Assembly (NCBI RefSeq): GCF_022712195.1
Contig: NZ_JALAGY010000005.1
Coordinates: forward strand, 1-36,785
Origin: Corynebacterium sp.
GTDB taxonomy: Bacteria > Actinomycetota > Actinomycetes > Mycobacteriales > Mycobacteriaceae
DNA: 36,785 bases
Direction of reading: 5' to 3'
The notes under the pieces were generated by a model that was not told where the DNA came from, did not search any database, and saw nothing but the letters and a program-made list of their open reading frames with translations. Below are positions 29,973 through 36,785 of this stretch, one piece after another (position 1 is the stretch's first letter; each line of letters starts with the position of its first letter). The position numbers were made by a program, and so were the translations under genes.

Positions 29973-31448
29973 CTACCTGTCCAACCCCAGCTCACCGAGG
30001 TAGGCGGCGACCCCGTGGCGGTCCAGCACCCATTCAGTGGGGCTGACGCCGGCCTTGCGCATCATCTGCTCGGTCTCCCGGCGGGTGTCCGCGGTGGTCA
30101 GCGTCAGCACGGTGCCGGCTTCACCTGCCCGCGCGGTTCGCCCGGCACGGTGGACGTAGGCCTTGTGCTCGGCCGGCGGGTCGATGTGGACGACGAGGTC
30201 GACCCCCTTGATGTCGATGCCACGGGCGGCGATGTCCGTGGCGACGAGGACGGTGGCCCGACCGTCCGAGAACTCCTCGATCGCGCGGGTACGGGCGCCC
30301 TGCCCCTTGTTGCCGTGGATACCGACGGCGGGAACGCCGTCACGGACAAGCTTTTTGACTTGACGATCGACGGTGTGCTTGGTGCGCATGAACATGATCG
30401 TCCGCGTGGATGCGCGACCGAGCTGAAGGACGACGTCGTTCCTGGCGGGCTTGTCCTCCACGACGCCGAGGAAGTGCGACATGCTGTCGACCTTGGCACG
30501 GACCTCTCCGGTGGAGTGGGTGACAGGATCGTTCATGTAGCGCTCGACAAGCACCTTAATGTCACCGTCGAGGGTGGCGGAGAAGAACAGGTGCTGTGCG
30601 TCCGCGGGAATGTGGTCGACGAGGCGCCGGACCTGGGGCAGGAATCCCATGTCCGCCATCTGGTCGGCCTCGTCGAGGGCGATGATCTCGACCTGGCCCA
30701 GGTCCAGGGCCTTCTGGCGGATCAGGTCCTCGGCGCGGCCGGGGGTGGCGACGAGGATGTCGACCGGCCGGGCCAGGGCAGTGAGGTTCCTCTTGATGTT
30801 GACGCCGCCGACGACCTCGATGATCCGTTGACCCACGGACTCGGCGAGGGGACGCAGCCGTCCCGCCACCTGTTGCGCGAGTTCACGTGTCGGGACCAGG
30901 ATCAGTGCACGGGGTCTGCCGGGGCGCGAGGCTGCACCGGTGAGCCTGCTGATGACCGGCAGCCCGAAGGTGAAGGTCTTTCCCGAGCCGGTGGGGCCAC
31001 GCCCGAGGACGTCCCGGCCGGCAAGCCCGTCCGGGATGGCGGCGGCCTGGATCGGGAAAGGGTGCCTGAGACCCTGGGCTGAGAGCTCCTTGACCACCGG
31101 GTCCGGCAGGCCCATGTCGGCGAAAAGCACCGAGGTGTCGACCCCTGCCGCGGGACCGGTGGGCACGGGTCCGTCGACGACCCGCGGCGGCCGCTTCTCC
31201 TGCTGGACCCGCGGCTGCTGCGGGCGACGCTGGGGACGCTTCTGCTTCTGCTGCGGCCGCTGCTTCCCCTGACCGGAACCCCGGGAAGACGCCCGTGACG
31301 ATCCTTGGTCAGAGCCTTGCGACGAGCCGCGTGATGAGCCGCGTGATGAGCCGTTGGCGTCAGCTGCGCGGCTGCCGCGGACGACCTTCCGTCGCCGGTT
31401 GTTCGACCCGGCGTTGGTGTTGCGCCGTCCTTCTTGTTGACCTGACAC
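29973..31448 (-). CDS. DEAD-box RNA helicase with tetrapeptide-repeat N-terminus
   Basis: 491 residues. Motifs: GPTGSGKTFTFGLP (I), PTRELAQQ (Ia), ATPGR (Ib), LDEADQMADMG (II), FSATLDGD (III), TDIAARGIDIKGVD (V) and HRAGRTARAGEAG (VI), with Q-motif HPFPIQAAAIPD. Residues about 33-62 repeat SSRG/SSQG/SDQG/SSRA-type tetrapeptides (12-bp DNA repeats), followed by a K/R/Q-rich stretch, a basic disordered RNA-binding extension unusual at the N-terminus. It remodels RNA, probably in ribosome assembly or decay. GTG 31448 starts 4 bp after gnd. Confidence 0.9.
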   Translation of the reverse strand: MSGQQEGRRNTNAGSNNRRRKVVRGSRAADANGSSRGSSRGSSQGSDQGSSRASSRGSGQGKQRPQQKQKRPQRRPQQPRVQQEKRPPRVVDGPVPTGPAAGVDTSVLFADMGLPDPVVKELSAQGLRHPFPIQAAAIPDGLAGRDVLGRGPTGSGKTFTFGLPVISRLTGAASRPGRPRALILVPTRELAQQVAGRLRPLAESVGQRIIEVVGGVNIKRNLTALARPVDILVATPGRAEDLIRQKALDLGQVEIIALDEADQMADMGFLPQVRRLVDHIPADAQHLFFSATLDGDIKVLVERYMNDPVTHSTGEVRAKVDSMSHFLGVVEDKPARNDVVLQLGRASTRTIMFMRTKHTVDRQVKKLVRDGVPAVGIHGNKGQGARTRAIEEFSDGRATVLVATDIAARGIDIKGVDLVVHIDPPAEHKAYVHRAGRTARAGEAGTVLTLTTADTRRETEQMMRKAGVSPTEWVLDRHGVAAYLGELGLDR

Positions 31449-31451
31449 GGG

Positions 31452-32900
31452 TTACGCTTCCACCTCGCTGCGGTCGCCGGACCAGAGGGTGTGGAAACGA
31501 CCGTCGCGGTCGGTGCGCTCGTAGGTGTGGGCACCGAAGAAGTCACGCTGACCCTGGATCAGGGCGGCGGGAAGCCGCTCCGACCGGAGTGAGTCGTAGT
31601 AGGACAGGGACGAGGCGAACACCGGGATCGGCAGTCCGAGCCGGGTGGAGGCGACGACGACGCGGCGCCAGGAGTCCACCAGTGTGCCGACCTCGTTGTT
31701 GAAGTACGGGTCGAGCAGCAGGGACCGGACGTCCGGGTCGGCGTTGTAGGCGTCCACGATGCGGTTGAGGAACTTCGCACGGATGATGCAGCCGCCACGC
31801 CAGATGGTCGCGAGGTCCCGGGGGTCGACGTCCCAGCCGTGCTCGTCGGAACCGGCCTTGATCTCGTCGAAGCCCTGGGCGTAGGCGACCAGCTTCGAGG
31901 CGTACAGGGCACGGCGGACGTCCTCGACGAAGTCGTCCTTCGACACGCCGAGGTCCTCGAGCGTGGTCAGCGAGCCGGCGGGGAGGTTCCCGGTGGTGGC
32001 GGCGCGCTGGTCGCGGGCGCCGGACAGCGCGCGGGCGAAGACGGCCTCACCGATTCCGGTGGTGGGGATGCCGAGATCCAGGGCGGCCTTGACCGTCCAG
32101 CGTCCCGTGCCCTTCTGGCCGGCCGCGTCGACGATGACGTCGATGAGGGGCCTGCCGGTGTCGGCGTCGGTCTGTGAGAGGACCTCCGCGGTGATCTCGA
32201 TGAGGTAGGAGTCCAGGTCACCGTCGTTCCAGGCGCGGAAGATCTCCGCGATCTCCGCGGGCTCGATGCCGGCGGCGTAGCGGAGCAGGTGGTAGGCCTC
32301 GCCGATGACCTGCATGTCGGCGTACTCGATACCGTTGTGGACCATCTTCACGAAGTGCCCGGCACCGTCCGGGCCGATGTGGGTGCAGCACGGGGTGCCG
32401 TCGACCTTGGCGGAGATGTCCTCCAGCAGCGGGCCGAGGGACCTGTAGGACTCCACCGGACCACCCGGCATGATCGCCGGGCCGTTGAGGGCGCCCTCCT
32501 CACCGCCGGAGATGCCGGCGCCGACGAAGTGCAGTCCGCGGGCGGACATCTCCGCTTCGCGACGGATGGTGTCCGTGTACAGGGCGTTGCCCCCGTCGAT
32601 GATGATGTCGCCGGGCTCCATGGCGTCGGCGAGCTGGGAGATCACGGTGTCGGTGGCGGGGCCGGCCTGCACCATGATCAGGGCGCGGCGGGGGCGTTCC
32701 AGCGAGGCGACGAACTCCTCGACGGTGGCGGAGGGAACGAAGCTTCCCGTGTCGCCGAACTCGGACATGAAGGCGTCCGTTTTTGCGGCGGTGCGGTTGT
32801 AGACGGCGACCGTGTGGCCGTGGTTCGCGAAGTTCCGGGCGATGTTGGAGCCCATCACTGCGAGGCCGACAACGCCGATCTGTGCGGAGGATTCTGTCAT
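31452..32900 (-). CDS. gnd: 6-phosphogluconate dehydrogenase (decarboxylating)
   Basis: 482 residues; oxidises 6-phosphogluconate to ribulose-5-phosphate with NADPH formation in the pentose phosphate pathway. N-terminal Rossmann motif GVVGLAVMGSNIARNF and NRT with Arg for NADP; substrate site GAGISGGEEGALNGPAIMPG; catalytic Lys in GAGHFVKMVHNGIEYADMQ; and C-terminal RDFFGAHTYERTDRDGRFH. ATG 32900 is right for the family, and the longer upstream frame covers the promoter of the divergent thioesterase. In C. glutamicum gnd likewise faces a thioesterase gene. Confidence 0.95.
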   Translation of the reverse strand: MTESSAQIGVVGLAVMGSNIARNFANHGHTVAVYNRTAAKTDAFMSEFGDTGSFVPSATVEEFVASLERPRRALIMVQAGPATDTVISQLADAMEPGDIIIDGGNALYTDTIRREAEMSARGLHFVGAGISGGEEGALNGPAIMPGGPVESYRSLGPLLEDISAKVDGTPCCTHIGPDGAGHFVKMVHNGIEYADMQVIGEAYHLLRYAAGIEPAEIAEIFRAWNDGDLDSYLIEITAEVLSQTDADTGRPLIDVIVDAAGQKGTGRWTVKAALDLGIPTTGIGEAVFARALSGARDQRAATTGNLPAGSLTTLEDLGVSKDDFVEDVRRALYASKLVAYAQGFDEIKAGSDEHGWDVDPRDLATIWRGGCIIRAKFLNRIVDAYNADPDVRSLLLDPYFNNEVGTLVDSWRRVVVASTRLGLPIPVFASSLSYYDSLRSERLPAALIQGQRDFFGAHTYERTDRDGRFHTLWSGDRSEVEA

Positions 32901-33004
32901 GGTGCACCATGATAGCCCCCTGCGGGGCAACTCCGCCCGCCGCGGGCCGCCTGTCGCTAGACTCTGCGGAATACAGGTTGAACTGACGTGAGGAGAAGTG
33001 CGCG

Positions 33005-33520
33005 ATGACACAGAGTACAGAGGGGACACAGGGGGCTCAGGGGACGCAGGCCGGCCCCCTGGACCGCATGCTCGAGCTGATGGGGGCGGCGAGTACCGGT
33101 GAACTCACCGAGGGGCAGACCGCCGAACTCTCCGAGATGTTCGCCTCGTCCATTCCCTCCCTCGACCGCACACTGGGGCTGCGCTACGTGGAGTTCGTGC
33201 CCGAGGTGGTCGTGGAACTCACCGTCACCGAGGACCACGTGCAGCCCTGGGGGATCACCAACGGAGGCGTCTACGCGACGATGGGGGAGTCGGCGGGATC
33301 CTTCGCCGGGTTCATCGCCGGTGGCGGGGGCATGGTGATGGGCACGACCAACGCCACGAACTTCCTGCGTCCGTCCACCCCCGGTGACGTCATCCGCTCG
33401 ACCGCCCGCGCTGTGCACACGGGTCGGACGAGCCAGCTCTGGCGCATCGACCACGTCAACGCCGCCACAGGCAAGCTGTGCGCCACCACCGAACTGCGTA
33501 CCGTGGTCGTGCCCCGCTGA
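33005..33520 (+). CDS. PaaI-type hotdog thioesterase
   Basis: 171 residues. Thr/Gln/Gly-rich leader (STEGTQGAQGTQAG) then a hotdog domain: VTEDHVQPWGITNGGVYATM has the family's HxNxxG-like region (here GITNGGVYATMGES) and MVMGTTNATNFLRPSTPGDV the second half. It hydrolyses acyl-CoA; substrate unknown. Divergent from gnd with about 100 bp between starts. GAGGAGAAG precedes ATG 33005. Confidence 0.8.
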   Translation: MTQSTEGTQGAQGTQAGPLDRMLELMGAASTGELTEGQTAELSEMFASSIPSLDRTLGLRYVEFVPEVVVELTVTEDHVQPWGITNGGVYATMGESAGSFAGFIAGGGGMVMGTTNATNFLRPSTPGDVIRSTARAVHTGRTSQLWRIDHVNAATGKLCATTELRTVVVPR

Positions 33521-33542
33521 ACCACGGCTGAACCACCACCGG

Positions 33543-35093
33543 TCAGCGGCGGTGCGACTGGTCGAAGAACTCGACCTCCCAGCGTGCGGCGTCGAGGAAT
33601 GCCTGGGCGGCCTCGGAACGCTGCCGGGGACCGGCGGCGGCGAACGCCTCCTCCACCAGCGCTACGGCCCGGCGAACGCTGCCGGTGAACTCGTCCCCGG
33701 AGTAGGTGTCCAGCCAGGCGGCGTAGGGGTTGTCGGGGGCGGAACGCTCCGCGAGGTCGAGCCCGACCTCGGCGTAGAGCCAGTAGCAGGGGAGCACCGC
33801 GGCGGCGCCGACCACGTGGTCACGGGACTGCACACACCGTGTCAGGTGCGAGGTGTAGGCCGCCGTGACGTGCGACGGATGTGCGGGTTCGGCGTCGCCC
33901 AGCCAGGTCCGGTGCAGCTCCGCCTCCTCCTCGAGGCACTCCACGGCACCCCGGACCCAGAACAGGGCGGATCCGGTGTCGGGGGCGCCGGCCCCCAGCG
34001 CCGCCAGGGCCGGGGAGTAGCGGGAGAGGTATACGGCGTCCTGGGCGAGGTAGAAGCTGAAGTCGTCGGCGGCCAGGGTGCCCGCGCCGAGGTCGGTGAT
34101 GAAGGGAAGGTCCATGACGGCGCTCAGCAGGGGGGACTGCGCCTGCCACAGGGCGGCGGTCCAGGGGCCGGCGGCGGGGATGCGCGCCTCCGTGGTCCCC
34201 GCACCTCCCACCGCTGCCAGGTCCTCCGGGGATCCGAGGGACTCCGGGACCGACGCGGTGAGGGACCAGGGTGTGGTGTCGGCGGCGAGCGCCAGGCGTC
34301 GTGCCCGGTGGGTGTGGTCCACCGGACCGTTGCCTGTGCCGACGTCCAGGTCGTCCGCGTGGCGGATGGCCTCGGACAGCCACCGGCTGGACCAGCGGAG
34401 TGCCTCGGCGGGGTCGTCGCCGGCGGCGAGCCGTGTGGTCAGGGCAGAGGACAGGGAGCAGCCGGTGCCGTGGGTGTTCCGGGTGTCGACGCGAGCGACC
34501 GGCACGGTGGTGACCCTGCCGTCCGGTGCGACCACCGCGTTGTCGGCGGTGGCCCCGGACAGGTGCCCTCCCTTGACGATGACGGTGGTCTGCAGCTCGG
34601 CGGCGAGGGCGCGGCCCTGGCTGAGTGCCTCGTCAAGGGTGGCGGCGGTGCCGGTTCCGCCGAGGACGGCGAGTTCGGCGAGGTTCGGGGTGATCACGTC
34701 CACGACCCGGCAGAGGTCGCGGAGGGCCGCCTCGGCGTCTTCGGTGAGAAGACGGTCGCCGCTGGTGGCGACCATCACCGGGTCGACGACGGTGACCGGG
34801 ACCGGGTGGCGTCCGAGGTAGTCGGTGACGGTGCGGGTGATCTCGGCGGTCCCGAGCATGCCGATCTTCACCGCGTCGACCGTCACGTCGTCGAAGACGG
34901 CGTCGAGTTGGGCGGTGAGGAACCCGGTGTCCGGGGTGTGGACCTGCCGGACACCGTGGGTGTTCTGGGCGACGAGGGCGGTGACCACGCTCATGGCGAA
35001 ACCCCCGGCCGCGCCGATGGACTTGATGTCCGCCTGCGCCCCGGCCCCTCCGGTGGGGTCGGTGCCGGCGATGCTGAGTACTCGGGGGATCAT
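33543..35093 (-). CDS. thiD: ThiD-TenA fusion: HMP-phosphate kinase plus thiaminase-type protein
   Basis: 516 residues. Residues about 1-265 are hydroxymethylpyrimidine (phosphate) kinase: IAGTDPTGGAGAQADIKSIG, VVDPVMVATSGDRLL, VIVKGGHL and anion-hole RNTHGTGCSLSSA. Residues about 300-516 are TenA: FYLAQDAVYLSRYSPALAAL, ELHRTWLGDAEPAHPSHVTA, and AAAVLPCYWLYAEVG with the catalytic-type Cys. TenA salvages degraded pyrimidines that ThiD then phosphorylates, so the fusion channels salvage. It overlaps thiE by 4 bp in the TPP-regulated operon. Confidence 0.92.
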   Translation of the reverse strand: MIPRVLSIAGTDPTGGAGAQADIKSIGAAGGFAMSVVTALVAQNTHGVRQVHTPDTGFLTAQLDAVFDDVTVDAVKIGMLGTAEITRTVTDYLGRHPVPVTVVDPVMVATSGDRLLTEDAEAALRDLCRVVDVITPNLAELAVLGGTGTAATLDEALSQGRALAAELQTTVIVKGGHLSGATADNAVVAPDGRVTTVPVARVDTRNTHGTGCSLSSALTTRLAAGDDPAEALRWSSRWLSEAIRHADDLDVGTGNGPVDHTHRARRLALAADTTPWSLTASVPESLGSPEDLAAVGGAGTTEARIPAAGPWTAALWQAQSPLLSAVMDLPFITDLGAGTLAADDFSFYLAQDAVYLSRYSPALAALGAGAPDTGSALFWVRGAVECLEEEAELHRTWLGDAEPAHPSHVTAAYTSHLTRCVQSRDHVVGAAAVLPCYWLYAEVGLDLAERSAPDNPYAAWLDTYSGDEFTGSVRRAVALVEEAFAAAGPRQRSEAAQAFLDAARWEVEFFDQSHRR

Positions 35094-35812
35094 GCGGTGT
35101 CCTTCTCGTTGCTCTCGTGTCGTTCATCGGTGCGGGTGAACAGGGCGCGCAGTTGCCGGGCGGCGGCGGCCGGGTCGTCGGCGGCCATGACGGCCGAGAC
35201 CACGCAGACCCCGGCGACTGACGTACGGCCCAGCGCAGCGGCGTTGGCGGTGGTGACATGTCCGATGGCGACGGAGGGGATGCCCAGGTCCAGCGCATGG
35301 TCCGCCAGGTCGTCGACGCTGCCCGGGCCGGTCACGCCCAGGGCACGCCCGGTGTCGGTCTTCGTCGCGGTCAGCTCCACCGGTCCCAGGCCGAGAACAT
35401 CCGGTGGCCGGGTCCCGTCCGCCATGAGCCGTCGGATCTCGTCGATCTGGGCGTGCCCGTCGACGGAGAGTCCGATCATCAGGTCGTCAGGGAGCATGGC
35501 CCGGGCTGTGCTGAAGGCGATGTCGTCCTGGCCGATGTGCAGGTGCAGCCCGAGGCGGCGCGCCACCTCGACCCTGTCGTTGACGAACAGCGGGACCCCC
35601 GTCCCGGCGAGGACGTCGGCCAGTTCCGCCGCGCGCCTGGCGAAGGCGTCGTCGTCGAGGGTCTTGTCGCGGAGCTGGACCACGCCGGCGCCACCGGCGA
35701 CAGCCTGCCGGACGACGTCCGCCACCGCGTCGCGGCCACCACCGAGTGCGGGGTCGGTGACGAGGTAGAGACTCCAGTCGGTCCGGGACGCCGTGGTGTT
35801 GCCGGGGGTCAC
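35090..35812 (-). CDS. thiE: Thiamine-phosphate synthase
   Basis: 240 residues. Joins HMP-PP and HET-P to thiamine phosphate. Motifs: [49 protein letters not shown] with [24 protein letters not shown] and [15 protein letters not shown]. Some residues deviate from the usual P(I/V)FxTxTK pattern (here [11 protein letters not shown]), but the core is intact. It overlaps thiM by 4 bp. Confidence 0.93.
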   Translation of the reverse strand: MTPGNTTASRTDWSLYLVTDPALGGGRDAVADVVRQAVAGGAGVVQLRDKTLDDDAFARRAAELADVLAGTGVPLFVNDRVEVARRLGLHLHIGQDDIAFSTARAMLPDDLMIGLSVDGHAQIDEIRRLMADGTRPPDVLGLGPVELTATKTDTGRALGVTGPGSVDDLADHALDLGIPSVAIGHVTTANAAALGRTSVAGVCVVSAVMAADDPAAAARQLRALFTRTDERHESNEKDTA

Positions 35813-36657
35813 CGGCCGGTCTCCTCGACCGAGACCAGTCCCGTGATCCCCGAGGGGTCCTCCGCGACTGTGTCGAGTGCGTCGAGCCAGGCGACGGCGA
35901 AGCTGCCGGGGCCCCTCCGCCTCCCGTCCGGGGTCTGCGCGGCGAGGGCTCCGGCGGCACCCACGTGGGCGTGGGCGGCCAGCACTGCATCGTGGTCAGT
36001 GACGCCGCCCGGGGTGGTGCGGGCGGCACCGAGGTAGGCGGCGGTGAGCGCGCCGAGGGAGCAGCCTGTGCCGATGACCCGCTGGAGCATCGGGTCGCCC
36101 GAGGCCAGCCAGCTGGTCCGGCCGGAGGAGACGATGAGGTCACGGGCCCCGGAGACGGCGACGACACCCCCGGTACGGTCCGCGAGCGCCCGGGCGGCCA
36201 GCAGTGCGGTGTCGACCTCGTCGGTGGAGTCGACGCCGCGGCCACCGCCGCCGGACCCTCCCTCGAGCGCGATCACCTCGGAGGCGTTGCCGCGCACGGC
36301 GGCGGGCCGGCGGATGACGATGTCGCGGCTGAAGCCGGTGCGTGCCGCGGGGCCGCCGCAGGCGACGGGGTCGAGGACCCACGGGGTGCCGGAGTCCGTG
36401 GCACCCCGTACCGCCTCACGCATGGCGGAGTACTGGGCGGCGGTGGGACTGCCGGTGTTGACCAGGACGCCGGAGGCGACGGAGGCGAAGTCCGCGGCCT
36501 CTTCCGGGGTGTCGACCATCGCCGGTGCGGCACCGGCGGCCAGCAGGGCGTTCGCGGTGACCTGGGGGACGACCTGGTTGGTGATGCACTGGACCAGGGG
36601 GGAGCTCCGACGCAGGGCGTGGACGGCCTGGATGATGGTGGTGAACGTGTCTGGCAC
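35809..36657 (-). CDS. thiM: Hydroxyethylthiazole kinase
   Basis: 282 residues. Phosphorylates the salvaged thiazole HET for thiamine. Motifs: [73 protein letters not shown], and [16 protein letters not shown] with the ATP-site Cys. First gene of the thiM-thiE-thiD/tenA salvage operon. GTG 36657 is the start; the riboswitch ends a few bases upstream. Confidence 0.93.
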   Translation of the reverse strand: MPDTFTTIIQAVHALRRSSPLVQCITNQVVPQVTANALLAAGAAPAMVDTPEEAADFASVASGVLVNTGSPTAAQYSAMREAVRGATDSGTPWVLDPVACGGPAARTGFSRDIVIRRPAAVRGNASEVIALEGGSGGGGRGVDSTDEVDTALLAARALADRTGGVVAVSGARDLIVSSGRTSWLASGDPMLQRVIGTGCSLGALTAAYLGAARTTPGGVTDHDAVLAAHAHVGAAGALAAQTPDGRRRGPGSFAVAWLDALDTVAEDPSGITGLVSVEETGR

Positions 36658-36660
36658 GGA

Positions 36661-36735
36661 CCATCCCTTCGCTAGTTCGAACTAGGGCAGGTTCAACGGG
36701 TGTGTTCTCAGCGCGGTCGCCCGCGCACCCCGTGT
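36661..36735 (-). promoter_or_regulatory. TPP riboswitch controlling the thi operon
   Basis: Minus strand carries the THI-box aptamer: CGGGGTGC at the start, GCGCTGAGAACACACCCG, TTGAACCTG and the end CTAGCGAAGGGATGG, with the P3-type stem around CTAGTTCGAACTAG. The 3' strand GAAGGGATGG is the ribosome-site region 4-10 bases before the GTG of thiM, so ligand binding likely blocks translation directly, with no separate expression platform. The 50 bases beyond (36736-36785) may hold the promoter (TAGGCT-like -10). Confidence 0.93.
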
Positions 36736-36785
36736 CTCGTGGCGTCCAGCCTACCGTGGACCCGCGGCCGGAAACGGCGGACCCC

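Noticed and set aside
29733..31082. 449-residue plus-strand frame
   Set aside because: Antisense to the DEAD-box helicase, whose motifs are all in place; no motif on this strand.
31452..33029. 525-residue version of gnd
   Set aside because: The family's Rossmann start begins right after ATG 32900; the extension would cover the divergent promoter and thioesterase start.
33384..35768. 794-residue plus-strand frame
   Set aside because: It is antisense to thiD-tenA and thiE, Gly/Val/Arg-rich and without any motif, a typical shadow frame in high-GC DNA.

Overview
The window comes from a high-GC actinobacterium, almost certainly a Corynebacterium. Three gene orders support this: xerD end - parA - scpA - scpB - rluB - cmk/der, the block secA2 - odhI (FHA) - two MerR genes, and gnd divergent from a PaaI-type thioesterase. 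All are typical of Corynebacterium and Mycobacterium. OdhI carries the corynebacterial N-terminal ETTSVF phosphorylation motif. The species cannot be named from sequence reading alone.

Layout. 1-5869: chromosome segregation and translation genes on the + strand (xerD tail, parA, scpA, scpB, rluB, fused cmk-der). 5943-7564: a DUF4395 membrane protein, a Cu-Zn superoxide dismutase lipoprotein and a PspC protein. 7663-16607: an integrated mobile element of about 8.9 kb in the 3' end of tRNA-Pro(GGG). 16587-24688: tRNA-Pro, rraA, an alpha/beta hydrolase, secA2, odhI, ftsR, a second merR and two conserved actinobacterial genes. 24549-27457: a small accessory island flanked by a 134-bp duplication. 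It holds an integrase tail, phage-like membrane-protein remnants and two copies of a module made of a structured RNA plus a micropeptide. 27514-32900: two CBS/DUF21 membrane proteins, a DEAD-box helicase and gnd. 33005-36785: a thioesterase, then thiD-tenA, thiE and thiM under a TPP riboswitch.

The 8.9-kb element looks like a phage satellite. It has a tyrosine integrase, a divergent repressor with operator-like repeats, an excisionase-like HTH protein and a replication protein whose coding sequence contains iterons. It also has a train of tiny overlapping genes and a probable small terminase, but no large terminase, portal, capsid or tail gene. Its right end holds three 22-bp palindromes whose inner arms covary. 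Both ends carry TTGACG repeats spaced exactly 11 bp, probably integrase or excisionase arm sites. Integration replaced the 3' end of the tRNA together with its terminator, and the displaced host copy remains at the left end.

The second notable system is the repeated module at 25.9-27.1 kb. Each copy has a predicted RNA of about 105 nt with three hairpins, the last one a terminator. About 150 nt downstream lies a 29- or 33-codon gene for an amphipathic peptide starting MLPI(I/V)SDIVTAIS, followed by its own terminator. Between copies the RNA keeps spacing and pairing while stem sequences change.
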